Source of the DNA: Reyranella sp.
Lineage (GTDB): Bacteria > Pseudomonadota > Alphaproteobacteria > Reyranellales > Reyranellaceae
Direction of reading: 5' to 3'
DNA length: 52,971 nt
Assembly (NCBI GenBank): GCA_022844015.1
Contig: JALHMO010000024.1
Coordinates: 1 to 52,971 of the forward strand
Shown: piece by piece, positions 16,167-26,642 of the stretch
Layout: the number at the start of each line of letters is the position of its first letter
Position numbering within the stretch: position 1 is the first letter of the stretch
Program-made: the position numbers and the translations under genes
Notes under the pieces: generated by a model
What the model was told of the DNA's origin: nothing
Databases searched by the model: none
The model's input: the letters and a program-made list of their open reading frames with translations, nothing else

Positions 16167-17554
16167 GCGAGCTGGCGTTTCTCACCATCGCCGAGGCGAG
16201 CGCACGGCTGGCACGAGGGTCGCTGAAGGCGATCGATCTGGTCGAGGCGTGCCTCGCCCGGATCGCCCGGCACGACGGCAAGCTCAACGCGTTCGTGATG
16301 CTGACGGCGGACGACGCGCGGGCGGCAGCGCGGCAGGCCGACCGCGAGATCGGGCGCAGGCATCGCCGAGGGGCGCTGCACGGCATCCCCGTGGGCATCA
16401 AGGACATCTACGAGACGGCGGGCGTGCGCGCGGCCGGGCAGTCGTATCTCAAGGTCGATCATGTGCCCACGGTCGATGCCGAGACGGTGGCGCGCCTGCG
16501 CACCGCGGGCGCCGTGATCATGGGCAAGCTCGCGACGCACGAGTTTGCCACTGGCGCGGCAACGCCCGACCAGCCGTTTCCGCCGGCACGCAATCCATGG
16601 ATGCCGGATCGGCAGCCGGGCGGCTCGTCGAGCGGCTCCGGAACGGCCGTCGCCGCCGGCTTCTGTGCCGGCGCGATGGGGTCGGACACCAGCGGCTCGA
16701 TCCGCAACCCGGCGGGCTGGTGCGCCATCTCGGGCCTCAAGCCGACCTACGGGCTGGTAAGCCGGCGCGGCGTGTTCCCGCTCGCGCCGAGCTTCGACAC
16801 GGTGGGGCCAATGGCGTGGACCGCCGAGGACTGCGCCCTGATGCTCGACGTGCTGGCCGGCCACGATCCGCTCGATCCGGCCTCGGCGCGGACCGAACCG
16901 GTCGTCTACAGCGAGCGCCTGGCGCAGCCGATCGCCGGCACGCGCATCGGCCTGGTCAAGCACTGGTATGCGCACGAGAACGGCGCCACCGAGGACATGG
17001 TGCGGGGCATCGACGAGGCGGCCCGGGTGCTGCGCGGCCTGGGTTGCGTGGTCGAGGAGATCACCCTGCCCGACCTGCTCGACTACCAGGCGTGCGCCCG
17101 CTTCATCATCTCGCCGGAGACCCATTCGATCTATCGCCGCGACGTCGATCGCGCGCCAATGAAGTTCGGCTATACGACACGACGGCGGGTGCAGATCGGC
17201 GCCTTCATCACCGCCGAGCAGTACGTCAACGCCACGCGCTTCCGGCGCAAGCTGATGCTCGATACCGAGACGGCGATGCGCGGCTACGACCTCGTCATGA
17301 CGGCCAATCATTGGGGCGCGCCGGAAGGCTTCGACAACCCGCCGATGTTCCTGTTCTACGGCAAGCCCTCGCTGCCCAACCCGTTCAACGTCACCGGCCA
17401 GCCCGCCCTCACCGTGTGCTGCGGCTTCGGGGCCGACGGCGCGCCGCTCGCCTTCCAGCTCGCCGGACGCGCGTTCGACGATGCGACGGTGCTCAGGGTC
17501 GGCGCCGCCTACGAACGGGCGACGCCGTGGCGCGCCAAGCGGCCGGCGCTTTGA
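16163..17554 (+). CDS. Amidase signature family hydrolase (AtzE-like)
   Basis: This 463-residue protein has a complete Ser-cisSer-Lys triad. Lys is in GIPVGIKDIYETAG (about residue 80), the cis-Ser lies in PGGSSSGSGTAVAAGF (about 155), and the nucleophile Ser is in GSDTSGSIRNPAG (about 178). Length and motifs fit the amidase signature family, which includes GatA, AtzE and many aryl or aliphatic amidases. The small upstream gene overlaps it by 4 bases, which favours an AtzE-type two-subunit amidase over a free-standing one. GatA itself is unlikely because no gatB is present. The gene is convergent with the ABC permease gene, 13 bases away. The natural substrate is unknown. Confidence 0.88.
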   Translation: MSELAFLTIAEASARLARGSLKAIDLVEACLARIARHDGKLNAFVMLTADDARAAARQADREIGRRHRRGALHGIPVGIKDIYETAGVRAAGQSYLKVDHVPTVDAETVARLRTAGAVIMGKLATHEFATGAATPDQPFPPARNPWMPDRQPGGSSSGSGTAVAAGFCAGAMGSDTSGSIRNPAGWCAISGLKPTYGLVSRRGVFPLAPSFDTVGPMAWTAEDCALMLDVLAGHDPLDPASARTEPVVYSERLAQPIAGTRIGLVKHWYAHENGATEDMVRGIDEAARVLRGLGCVVEEITLPDLLDYQACARFIISPETHSIYRRDVDRAPMKFGYTTRRRVQIGAFITAEQYVNATRFRRKLMLDTETAMRGYDLVMTANHWGAPEGFDNPPMFLFYGKPSLPNPFNVTGQPALTVCCGFGADGAPLAFQLAGRAFDDATVLRVGAAYERATPWRAKRPAL

Positions 17555-17567
17555 TGGTGGACGATCA

Positions 17568-19267
<1,700 letters not shown>

Positions 19268-19271
<4 letters not shown>

Positions 19272-20344
19272 GCCGCGAACACCCGCAGACGGTCAGGCGG
19301 CAGGGCGATATCGAGCCGGGTGCCGCGCTCGACGCCGAGGTCGCGGATCAGGTTGCTGGAGAAGTCGGCCACGAGGCTCACCTGGCTAGACGCGTGCATC
19401 GCCAGCGTGGCGCGGCAGAACGAGCCGACGAAGTCGAGCTCCCCGACCTCGACCGTGACGCGGTTGGGCACATCGGCCGGCAGGTCGCGCACGCGCACGT
19501 CCTCCGGCCGGATGCAAAGTCGAACGGAGGTGCCGGGTGCCAGGCCATCCTCCTCCGGGCAGGCGAACTCGTAGCCATCGACCTTCACCCTGCCGGGCGC
19601 GGCCAGCGTGCCGGCGAGGAAGTTCATCGAGCCCACGAAATCGGCCACGAACGCGGTCGCAGGCCTGCGGTAGATTTCCTGGGGCGCGCCGACCTGCTCG
19701 AGGCAACCGGCGTTCATCACCACGATCCGGTCGGCCATGGTGAGCGCCTCCTCCTGGTCGTGCGTCACCATGATGGTCGTGACGCCGAGCGTGCGCTGCA
19801 GCGCCTTGATCTCGTGGCGCAGCCGCAGGCGCACGCGTGCGTCGAGGGCGGAAAGCGGCTCGTCGAGCAGCAGCAGGCCGGGCGAGGTCGCGAGCGCGCG
19901 GGCCAGCGCAACGCGCTGCTGCTGGCCGCCCGAAAGCTGCGCCGGATATTTGGCCGTCGAATCCGGCAGCCCGACCAGGGTTAGGAGCTGGTCCACTCGC
20001 CTGGAGATGGCGGCCCGCGCCATGCGCCGGCTCACCAGCCCGTAGCCGACATTGTCGCCGACCGTCAGGTTGGGGAACAGCGCATAGGACTGGAAGACGA
20101 TGCCGAAGTCGCGCTGCGCCGGCGGCAGGGACGAGATGTCGCGCCCCTTCTGATGGATCGTGCCCGAGCTCTGCGGGTCGAGCCCGGCGATGGCGCGCAG
20201 CAAGGTGGTCTTGCCGCACCCGGATGGGCCGAGGAAGCAGACGAACTCGCCCTCGGCGACATCGAGCGAGATGTCGTTCAGCGCCATGAAGTCGCCGTAG
20301 CGCTTGAAGAGGTTGCGGACCTGCAGGTAGGCCATCGTCGTCAT
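19268..20344 (-). CDS. ABC transporter ATP-binding protein, 2-aminoethylphosphonate-type
   Basis: The 358 residues include Walker A GPSGCGKTT (about residue 40), Q-loop, signature LSGGQQQRVALARALA (about 137), Walker B LLLLDEPLSALD (about 158) and switch His in MVTHDQEEA. The C-terminal 110 residues form the TOBE-type regulatory domain of the FbpC/PotA class. It energises import through the two-domain permease with which it overlaps by 4 bases. An in-frame ATG three codons later (MAYLQV) is an equally good start. The gene lies about 310 bases after the binding-protein gene, and that gap is filled by a composite palindromic repeat that may lower expression of the ATPase and permease relative to the binding protein. 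Confidence 0.88.
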
Positions 20345-20379
20345 CCCAGGGCCGAGAGCGGGCGCGCGCTCCTCATTCT

Positions 20380-20570
20380 CCTCCCCAGCTCCGCTGGGGA
20401 GGTGTCGCGGTAATCCGCGACGGAGGGGTCATGAGCCATGGGGGAGCCCCTTCTCTCGTGACTCATGACCCCTCCGCCGCCTAGACCCCTCCGCCGCCTA
20501 GGCATTTTGGCCGTAGAGCGGCCAAAAGCCCTTAGACGGCGACACCTCCCCAGCGATGACGCTGGGGAGG
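20380..20570. repeat. Composite palindromic element with nested perfect stems
   Basis: This 191-base element fills the gap between the binding-protein and ATPase genes (20345-20657, otherwise empty). A 10-base perfect hairpin CCTCCCCAGC/GCTGGGGAGG occupies 20380-20402, and a second, 11-base version lies at 20545-20570. CGGAGGGGTCATGAG at 20421-20435 pairs perfectly with 20462-20476. A 17-base exact tandem repeat covers 20467-20500. A 9-base perfect stem TTTTGGCCG/CGGCCAAAA is at 20505-20527. The ends are inverted relatives, so the whole unit can fold back on itself. Such REP-like structures after a binding-protein gene are known to stabilise the upstream mRNA segment or reduce read-through. 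Confidence 0.85.
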
Positions 20571-20657
20571 CGCCCGGCCCGCGGGCGCGCACCACGATGT
20601 CGTGAAGATCGGGGCGGTCCCCGCCCCGGTCTTCATAGGAGGAACGCTCCAGCTGCC

Positions 20658-21707
20658 TCACTTCGCCTTGGGCGCCGACTTGCCGTCGTAGCGCTTGGTC
20701 CACTCGGCCAGGATGCGGTCGCGGTTCTTGGCCATCCAGTCGACGTCGACCTTGGCCATCAGCTTCTCGCCGTCGGCCGGATAGTTCTTGGGCATCGACT
20801 TGATCTCGGGGTCGGCGACGATGGCGTAATACTTGCCGTAGAGCTCGTTGGCCTTGCGCGAGGCCGACCAGTCGGCGAGCTTCTTGGCTGCGGCGAGGTT
20901 CTTGGTGCCCTTCATGATGGAGGTCGCCTCCATCTCCCAGCCGAGGCCCTCCTTGGGCACGACGAGATCGATCGGCGCACCCTTGGTCTTCTCCGACGCG
21001 CCGCGCATGTCGAAGCCGATGCCGATCAGGCGCTCGCCCTTGGCCGCCTGCACGCACGGAGCCGAGCCCGAGTGCAGGTACTGCGACACGTTCTGGTGAA
21101 GGGCGTCCATGAACTTCCAGCCGGCCTCCTCGCCCATGATGGTGAGCCAGCCGGCGACCGTGAGATAGCCCGTGCCCGACGATGCCGGGTTCGGCATCAC
21201 GATCGAGCCCTTGTACTCGGGCTTGATGAGATCGGCCCAGCTCGCGGGCTTGGCCTTCTTGCTCTTCTCGGCCTCGGCGGTGTTGAAGCACACCACGGCG
21301 AGATAGGCGTCCATGCCGACCCAGGTATCCGGCGTCTTGCCGCTGCGGAAGATCGGCTTCAGCTTGTCGGCGCCAACCGGCGTGTAGGGCTCGATCATGC
21401 CCATGCTCGCCATCAGGCCGAGGCTGGAGGCCGCCAGGCCCCACACCACGTCGGCGCGCGGATTGTCCTTCTCGGCGATCAGCTTGGCGGTCATGACGCC
21501 GGTCGAATCGCGCACCCAGCCGATCTCGATGGTGGGATTGTCGGCCTCGAAGGCCTTCTTGAACGGCTCGAGCTGCTCGTTCTCGATAGCCGTATAGACG
21601 GTGAGCTTGGTCTTCTGGGCCAGCGCCGCGCCGCTCGACAGCGCCACGGCCGCCAGCGCGGCACCACCCAGCATCGCGGCACGGCGCATGGTTGCAACTA
21701 TCCTCAT
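20658..21707 (-). CDS. Periplasmic binding protein, 2-aminoethylphosphonate-type ABC importer
   Basis: This 349-residue protein has a signal peptide: Arg residues at positions 2, 8 and 9, an Ala/Leu core, and a likely cut after GAALA near residue 31. The mature protein starts KTKLTVYTAIENEQLEPF, which is the Fe3+/AEP-type group of solute-binding proteins. Characteristic segments include VRDSTGVMTAKL, DVVWGLAASSL and the tail VDVDWMAKNRDRILAEW. I recall this profile as the one annotated as AEP-binding (PhnS2-type). I moved the start 8 codons inward because AGGGGG lies 7 bases before that ATG. It is the first gene of the transporter operon and is divergent from the Rieske oxygenase gene. Confidence 0.85.
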   Translation of the reverse strand: MRIVATMRRAAMLGGAALAAVALSSGAALAQKTKLTVYTAIENEQLEPFKKAFEADNPTIEIGWVRDSTGVMTAKLIAEKDNPRADVVWGLAASSLGLMASMGMIEPYTPVGADKLKPIFRSGKTPDTWVGMDAYLAVVCFNTAEAEKSKKAKPASWADLIKPEYKGSIVMPNPASSGTGYLTVAGWLTIMGEEAGWKFMDALHQNVSQYLHSGSAPCVQAAKGERLIGIGFDMRGASEKTKGAPIDLVVPKEGLGWEMEATSIMKGTKNLAAAKKLADWSASRKANELYGKYYAIVADPEIKSMPKNYPADGEKLMAKVDVDWMAKNRDRILAEWTKRYDGKSAPKAK

Positions 21708-21743
21708 GTTCGATCCCCCTGCTTCGGTCACCCTTCGACCGTC

Positions 21744-21782
21744 ATCGCTACACGCACACTATGATCGTTTCGTTGCAGCGAT
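21744..21782. promoter_or_regulatory. Imperfect inverted repeat in the divergent promoter region
   Basis: ATCGCTACACG (21744-21754) and CGTTGCAGCGAT (21771-21782) form an 11-12 base inverted repeat with one gap and one mismatch. It lies in the 147-base space shared by the AEP-type binding-protein gene (minus) and the Rieske oxygenase gene (plus). An operator serving both directions would sit here. No regulator gene is next to it, and the binding protein is unknown. Confidence 0.35.
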
Positions 21783-21854
21783 ACACAAAACCTTAACATG
21801 GGGCTGGGGACCGGCAAGCGCGGCATGGTAGTTTGCCTGCAAAAGGAGACAAAA

Positions 21855-23099
21855 ATGGATGGCACGCCGCTCACGGCGCGATCCCCCCTTATGCCGGAGC
21901 TGGCCCGCCTGATCGCCGAGCATCGGGCCGGCGGCCCCCTGGTGCGCGATTTTTATCTCTCGCCCGAGGTCTTCGCCGCCGATCTGGCACGGATTTTTCA
22001 TCGGCATTGGGTTTTCGCCGGCTACGCCTTCCAGGTCGCCCGGCCGGGCGACTTCTTCACCTGGAAGCTGGGGACCGAATCGATCATCGTCGTGCGCGAC
22101 CGCGCCGGCGGGATCCGCGCCTTCCACAATGTCTGCCGCCACAGGGGCTCACTCGTCTGCAAGACCGAGCACGGCAACGCCCACCGCTTCGTCTGCCCCT
22201 ATCACCGCTGGACCTACGAGCTCGATGGCAGCCTGGTGCTCGACACCCGTCGGGAGTTCGGCGTCGACCGCGACACCCTCTCGCTGCGCCCGGTGGCAAT
22301 CGAGAATGCCGCCGGCCTGCTGTTCGTCTCGCTCGCCGAGTCGCCGCCCGATTTCTCGGCGGCGCTCGCCACCATCCGCCGCAAGATGAAGCCGCACGCA
22401 ATCGAGCGCGCCAAGATCGCCCACCAGGTCGACTACGTCGTCAAGGCGAACTGGAAGATCGTCTTCGAGAACAACCGCGAGTGCTACCACTGCCCGCCCA
22501 ACCACAAGGAATACAACACGGCGGCCTACGACGTGCAGCGCGACCTCGCCATGCTCGACCCGACGCAGCAGCCGGCGATGGACGCCATCGTGGCGCGCGC
22601 CAATGCGCGCTTCCGCGCGCTCGGGCTCGACGAGGGCGACGCCCTGTCGACCATGACCGGCGTCTCGTGGCGCTGCCATCGCACGCCGGTGATGGAGGGC
22701 TTCGTCACCCAGAGCCTCGACGGCAAGCCGCTGTCGTGCCTGATGGGCGACATCGAGGAGTGGGATTCCGGCACCTTGCGCACCACCGTGTTTCCGAACT
22801 TCTGGCAGCACACCAATTGCGACTACGCGGCCGCGTCGCGCATCACGCCGGTCGGGCCGGACGAGACGCACGTGCGCGGCTACTGGCTGGTCGACGAGAA
22901 GGCCGTCGAGGGCCGCGACTACACGATCGACCGCCTGCTCCCGATCTGGGACATCACCAACCGGCAGGACTGGACGATCTGCGAGGACCAGCAGCAGGGC
23001 GTCGGCTCGCGCGCCTACGCGCCCGGCCCGTTCTCGCTGGTCCGCGAACGCAACGTCGCGCACTTTCTCGACTGGTATCTCGGCGAGCTCGGCTCGTGA
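21855..23099 (+). CDS. Rieske non-haem iron oxygenase, GbcA-like alpha subunit
   Basis: This 414-residue protein has a Rieske [2Fe-2S] domain with Cys94-x-His96 in NVCRHRGS and Cys114-x2-His117 in CPYHRW. The catalytic domain contains FENNRECYHCPPNH, where His212 and His217 are the mononuclear iron ligands; the third ligand is expected in the later DITNRQDWTICED segment. The ENNRECYHC wording is that of glycine-betaine monooxygenase GbcA and related N-demethylating Rieske enzymes, rather than aromatic-ring dioxygenases. AAAGGAGA precedes the ATG, which rules out the longer open frame. It needs an electron-transfer reductase (GbcB-like), and none is in the window. The stop overlaps the next gene as GTGA. 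Likely reaction: oxidative removal of a methyl group from a quaternary or tertiary amine. Confidence 0.88.
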   Translation: MDGTPLTARSPLMPELARLIAEHRAGGPLVRDFYLSPEVFAADLARIFHRHWVFAGYAFQVARPGDFFTWKLGTESIIVVRDRAGGIRAFHNVCRHRGSLVCKTEHGNAHRFVCPYHRWTYELDGSLVLDTRREFGVDRDTLSLRPVAIENAAGLLFVSLAESPPDFSAALATIRRKMKPHAIERAKIAHQVDYVVKANWKIVFENNRECYHCPPNHKEYNTAAYDVQRDLAMLDPTQQPAMDAIVARANARFRALGLDEGDALSTMTGVSWRCHRTPVMEGFVTQSLDGKPLSCLMGDIEEWDSGTLRTTVFPNFWQHTNCDYAAASRITPVGPDETHVRGYWLVDEKAVEGRDYTIDRLLPIWDITNRQDWTICEDQQQGVGSRAYAPGPFSLVRERNVAHFLDWYLGELGS

Positions 23100-25516
23100 G
23101 CGTTCCTTCGCAAGCCCGCATCGTCGTCATCGGCGGCGGTGCGGTAGGCTGCTCGATCGCCTATCACCTCGCGAAGCTCGGCCAACGCGATGTCGTCGTG
23201 CTCGAGAAAAGCGGCCTGACGCACGGCTCGACCTGGCACGCCGCCGGCCTCGTCGGCCAGCTGCGCAGCAAGCGCAACCTGACGCGCCTGATGCAGTACA
23301 GCGCCCAGCTCTACGGCAAGCTGGAGGCCGAGACAGGCCAGGCGACGGAATGGAAGCCCGTCGGCAGCCTGCGGCTCGCCTCCTCGCCCGAGCGCTGGAG
23401 CGAGCTGAAGCGCATGGCGACGACGGCGAGGAGCTTCGACTTCGATCTGCACACGCTCTCGCCGAAGGAAGCGCAGGAAAAATTCCCGCTGATCGCACCC
23501 GACGGCATTGTCGGCGCGGTGTTCGTGCCGACCGACGGCTCGGTCGAGCCCTCCAGCCTGACCATGGCCTATGCCAGGGGCGCGCGCGCCGGCGGCGTGC
23601 GCATCGTCGAGAACGTACTGGTCATCGGGTTCGAGGCAACCGGCCGGCGCGTCACCCGCGTGCTGACCGACCAGGGTGCGATCGCCTGCGAGATCGTGGT
23701 CAACGCCGCCGGCGTCTGGGCGCGCGACGTCGCACGCATGGCCGGCGTGCAGGTGCCGGCCGGCGCCGTCGAGCATCAATATCTGATCACCGAGAAGAGC
23801 GACGCCATCCCCAAGGGCCTGCCGACCCTGCGCGATCCCGACCGCATATTCTATCTCAAGCCCGAGCCAGGGGCGCTGGCGATCGGTGGCTGGGAACGGG
23901 GCACGCCGACCTTCGGCGCAAAGGGCGTGCCGTTCGCTTTCGGCCGCGAGCTTCTGCAGCCCAATCAGGACCGGCTCGAACAGTTCATGCTGCCGGCGGC
24001 CGAGCGCCTGCCGATCCTGAACGAGCTCGGCATCCGCACCGTGATCAACGGGCCGATCCCGATCTCACCCGATGGTGAGCCGATCATGGGGCTGGCGCCG
24101 GAGCGCGACAATTTCTACGTCGCCTGCGGCTTCACCTCGGGCATCGCCGCCTCGGGCGGCGCCGGCAAGGCGATGGCGGAATGGATCGTCGAAGGCGAGC
24201 CCGGCCTCGACCTGTGGGCGTTCGACGTGCGCCGCTTCGGCGTCCATCACATGAGCGCCCGCTATCTCGCCGAGCGCAGCGTCGACAGCTACTGGCGCTA
24301 CTACCAGATCCACTACCCGATCGAGGAGCTGCTCTCCGCCCGCGGCGGCCGCCGCTCCCCGCTCTACCCGCTCCTCCAGGCCAGGAATGCCGTGTTCGGC
24401 TCCCGCTTCGGCTGGGAGCGGCCGAACTGGTTCGCCCCGGCGGGCGGCGAGGCGGTCGACCGCCCCTCCTTCGAGAGCCGGCCCAACTGGTTCGCCGCCG
24501 TCGGCAACGAATGCCGCGCTGCCCGCGAGCGCGCCGTGCTGATCGACCAGAGCTCGTTCTCGAAGTACGAGATCGCAGGTCCGGGTGCGCTCGACGCCCT
24601 GCAGCGCCTGGCAGCCAACGACCTCGACAAGCCGCCGGGCGCCCTCGTCTACACCCAGCTCTGCAACGAGCGCGGCGGCATCGAGGCAGACCTCACCTTC
24701 GCCCGCCTCGACGAGAGCCGCTTCTACATGGTGACCGGCAGCGCCTTCGGCGTGCGCGACATGGGCTGGATCAGGCAGCACCTGCCGGCCGACGGCTCGG
24801 TGACGGTGCAGGAGCTGACCTCGGCCCGCGCCACCATCAATCTCGCCGGCCCGCGGGCCCGCGATATCCTGCAGCAGGTCGCCGACGACGACACGAGCAA
24901 CGCGGCCTTCCCCTACATGAGCGCGCGCGAGGTGCGCATCGGCTACGCGCCGGTGCTGGCGCTGCGCGTCACCTACGTGGGCGAGCTGGGCTACGAGCTC
25001 CACCTGCCGACCGAGTATGCCGCCCATGTCTACGAGCTTCTGTGGGCCGCCGGCCAGGATTGCGGCATCGCCAATGCCGGCTACCGCGCCATCGAATCGC
25101 TGCGCCTGGAAAAGCGCTACCTCTACTGGGGCGCCGACATCACGCCGGACTACACGCCCTGGGAGGCCGGCCTGGGCTTCGCCGTGGCCCTGAAGAAGAA
25201 CACCGACTTCATCGGTCGCGCCGCGCTCGAGAAGGCGCGCGCCATCGGCCCGCGCCGCCGCCTGATCACGCTGCTGGTCGATGCCGAGATCCAGCTCTAC
25301 GGCGGCGAAGCCATCCGCCGCGACGGCAAGGTGCTGGGCGTCACGTCCTCTGGCGGCTGGGGCCACACGATCGGCAAGGCGATCGCATTCGGCTACGTGC
25401 CCGCCGAGGAGGCCGGCCACCCCGACTACGAGGTCGAGGCCTTCACCCGCCGCCATGCCGCCCGCCGGATCCCGGGTGCCGCCGTCGATCCGGAGCGCAA
25501 GAAGATCCTGGCCTGA
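23096..25516 (+). CDS. FAD-dependent demethylase with GcvT domain (dimethylglycine/sarcosine dehydrogenase family)
   Basis: This 806-residue fusion has an N-terminal DAO-type FAD domain (VVIGGGAVGCSIAYHLAKLG at the start, STWHAAGLVGQLRS with the likely covalent-FAD or ring-contact region) up to about residue 370. A linker of about 60 residues and the GcvT/aminomethyltransferase folate domain (about 440-800) follow. The folate domain includes GELGYELHLPTEYA, GYRAIESLRLEK and SSGGWGHTIGK. In this family the flavin oxidises an N-methyl group and the GcvT domain passes the one-carbon unit to tetrahydrofolate. The start is GTG, overlapping the Rieske stop. The open frame continues about 420 codons upstream, but that part is a shadow of the Rieske gene. 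The pairing suggests stepwise N-demethylation of one substrate. A paralogue lies at 49857-52310. Confidence 0.9.
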   Translation: MSVPSQARIVVIGGGAVGCSIAYHLAKLGQRDVVVLEKSGLTHGSTWHAAGLVGQLRSKRNLTRLMQYSAQLYGKLEAETGQATEWKPVGSLRLASSPERWSELKRMATTARSFDFDLHTLSPKEAQEKFPLIAPDGIVGAVFVPTDGSVEPSSLTMAYARGARAGGVRIVENVLVIGFEATGRRVTRVLTDQGAIACEIVVNAAGVWARDVARMAGVQVPAGAVEHQYLITEKSDAIPKGLPTLRDPDRIFYLKPEPGALAIGGWERGTPTFGAKGVPFAFGRELLQPNQDRLEQFMLPAAERLPILNELGIRTVINGPIPISPDGEPIMGLAPERDNFYVACGFTSGIAASGGAGKAMAEWIVEGEPGLDLWAFDVRRFGVHHMSARYLAERSVDSYWRYYQIHYPIEELLSARGGRRSPLYPLLQARNAVFGSRFGWERPNWFAPAGGEAVDRPSFESRPNWFAAVGNECRAARERAVLIDQSSFSKYEIAGPGALDALQRLAANDLDKPPGALVYTQLCNERGGIEADLTFARLDESRFYMVTGSAFGVRDMGWIRQHLPADGSVTVQELTSARATINLAGPRARDILQQVADDDTSNAAFPYMSAREVRIGYAPVLALRVTYVGELGYELHLPTEYAAHVYELLWAAGQDCGIANAGYRAIESLRLEKRYLYWGADITPDYTPWEAGLGFAVALKKNTDFIGRAALEKARAIGPRRRLITLLVDAEIQLYGGEAIRRDGKVLGVTSSGGWGHTIGKAIAFGYVPAEEAGHPDYEVEAFTRRHAARRIPGAAVDPERKKILA

Positions 25517-25523
25517 CCTCATC

Positions 25524-25604
25524 GCTGGGAGCGCGCCACTCCGATGGCGCTCTTCTTCTCGATGACACATCCCATGAGCGCCATCGGAGCGGCGCGCTCC
25601 CAGC
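25524..25604. repeat. Palindromic dispersed repeat, copy 1
   Basis: The 29-base arms (25524-25552 and 25576-25604) pair with a single mismatch, around a 23-base loop. The arms begin GCTGGGAGCGCGCC. The element directly follows the stop of the FAD-GcvT gene and faces the 3' end of the MarR gene, so it could act as a two-way transcript end. In reverse complement it is closely similar to the element at 40484-40583, including the loop wording CTCATGGGAT and AAGAAGAGCGCCA. Confidence 0.85.
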
Positions 25605-25646
25605 AAAGAAGCGAGGTCGTCTGGCAAAGCCAGCGCCTATGGGAGA

Positions 25647-26126
25647 CTAAGCCCGCTCTTTCCCCAGCGTCTCCGCGACGGCGCTGAGCCAGCGGCGGAT
25701 CAGCCGTTCGTCGTCGCGACCGACCAGGGCGGCGATACGGTCCTCGACCGCGTGCACGCGCATGCGGCAGCGCTTGAGCAGGGCCCGGCCGCTCGCCGTC
25801 ATCGCGAGCTGCAGGATGCGGCCGTGTACGGCGTGCGCCGACTTCTCGATGGCGCCCGCCTTCTCGAGATTGCGCACGATGACGTTGATGGTCTGCGGCG
25901 TCAGGAAGGTGAGCCGCGCCAGGTCGGCACCCGAGACGCCTGGATAGGCCGCGATCATGGTGAGCACGGCGAATTGCGGCGCCGTCACCTCGAGGTCGGC
26001 CAGCGCCTTCTCCATCGCCGCGCGCACCGCCACGTTGGCCTGCCGCACCAGATAGCCGAGATGCCCCTCCGGCCCGCGCTTGCCTTCGCCCGGCCGCGGG
26101 ATGGCGGACTCCGTCTTGCGACCCAT
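25647..26126 (-). CDS. MarR family transcriptional regulator
   Basis: This 159-residue winged-helix protein has a hydrophobic dimer helix at the N-terminus, then the DNA-reading unit VSGADLARLTFLTPQTINVIVRNLEKAGAIEK. The wing (HGRILQLAMTASGRALLKRC) follows, then a C-terminal dimer helix. MarR proteins usually repress a divergent or downstream gene and release DNA on binding a small aromatic ligand. The start was moved to ATG 26126, where the protein begins MGRKTESAIP; the longer frame overlaps the divergent gene. It is divergent from the NTF2-like gene with only 48 bases between them, so that gene is its likely target. Confidence 0.88.
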   Translation of the reverse strand: MGRKTESAIPRPGEGKRGPEGHLGYLVRQANVAVRAAMEKALADLEVTAPQFAVLTMIAAYPGVSGADLARLTFLTPQTINVIVRNLEKAGAIEKSAHAVHGRILQLAMTASGRALLKRCRMRVHAVEDRIAALVGRDDERLIRRWLSAVAETLGKERA

Positions 26127-26143
26127 ATCAGCCTTCTTATAGA
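26116..26143 (+). promoter_or_regulatory. Possible promoter of the NTF2-like gene
   Basis: TTGCGA (26116-26121) and TATAGA (26138-26143) are separated by 16 bases. They lie in the AT-richest part of the short gap between the divergent MarR and NTF2-like genes. The -35 box overlaps the MarR start codon region, so MarR binding near here could block both genes. The match to the sigma-70 consensus is partial. Confidence 0.3.
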
Positions 26144-26174
26144 ATGTCAGAGTTCGAATATCACAGGTCTCGCC

Positions 26175-26630
26175 ATGGACGAAGCCCTCGCCAACCTCAT
26201 CCGCCGCCACCTGCAGGCCGAGAACGCCCAGGACCTCAGCGGAACGCTGGCCACCCTGCATCCCGACTGCCGCTTCGACGACTTCGCCACCGGTCAGACG
26301 TGGCACGGCCATGCCGGCGCCACGGCCCACTACGAGCAATGGTGGACCACCTTCGATGTCGAGGTAAAGCGCGGGCCCGGGCAAGGCGCGCACTGGACCA
26401 CCGACGGCCTCTACGTCGCCACGGCGACCTGGCACGGCCGCCATATCGGCCCCTTCCTCGGCCTCGCGCCGACCGGCCGACCGATCGTGCAGCCCTTCCT
26501 GGTGATCCTCGCGTTCAAGGACGGACTGATGTCGGCCGAGCGCTTCCACTACGACCTGGCGTCGCTCCTGCGTCAGATTGGCGCCGACCCGATCCCGGCG
26601 CTGGCCGGGCTGCCTTACCGTTCGGCGTAG
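26175..26630 (+). CDS. NTF2-like / SnoaL-like polyketide-cyclase-type protein
   Basis: The 151 residues have the cone-shaped NTF2 fold pattern. The first helix is MDEALANLIRRHLQAENAQDLSGTLA, then LHPDCRFDDFATG, a TWHGHAGATAHYEQWWTTF helix, and long strands including YVATATWHGRHIGPFLG and VQPFLVILAFKDGLMSAERFHYD. Ester-cyclase and SnoaL-type relatives either act on small hydrophobic molecules or are structural. Conserved His and Asp are present, but no catalytic assignment is safe. It is divergent from a MarR gene (48 bases) and convergent with the PEP-mutase-like gene (12 bases). Confidence 0.75.
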   Translation: MDEALANLIRRHLQAENAQDLSGTLATLHPDCRFDDFATGQTWHGHAGATAHYEQWWTTFDVEVKRGPGQGAHWTTDGLYVATATWHGRHIGPFLGLAPTGRPIVQPFLVILAFKDGLMSAERFHYDLASLLRQIGADPIPALAGLPYRSA

Positions 26631-26642
26631 TGTCGCCGTCGT

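Noticed and set aside
21833..23095. Upstream extension of the FAD-GcvT frame (about 420 codons before the GTG)
   Set aside because: This stretch is the out-of-frame shadow of the Rieske oxygenase gene. The GTG at 23096 overlaps the Rieske stop and begins the FAD motif.
25524..25604. CRISPR-like repeat
   Set aside because: Only two arms of one palindrome, with no regular array of spacers. No CRISPR array or cas gene was seen in the window.
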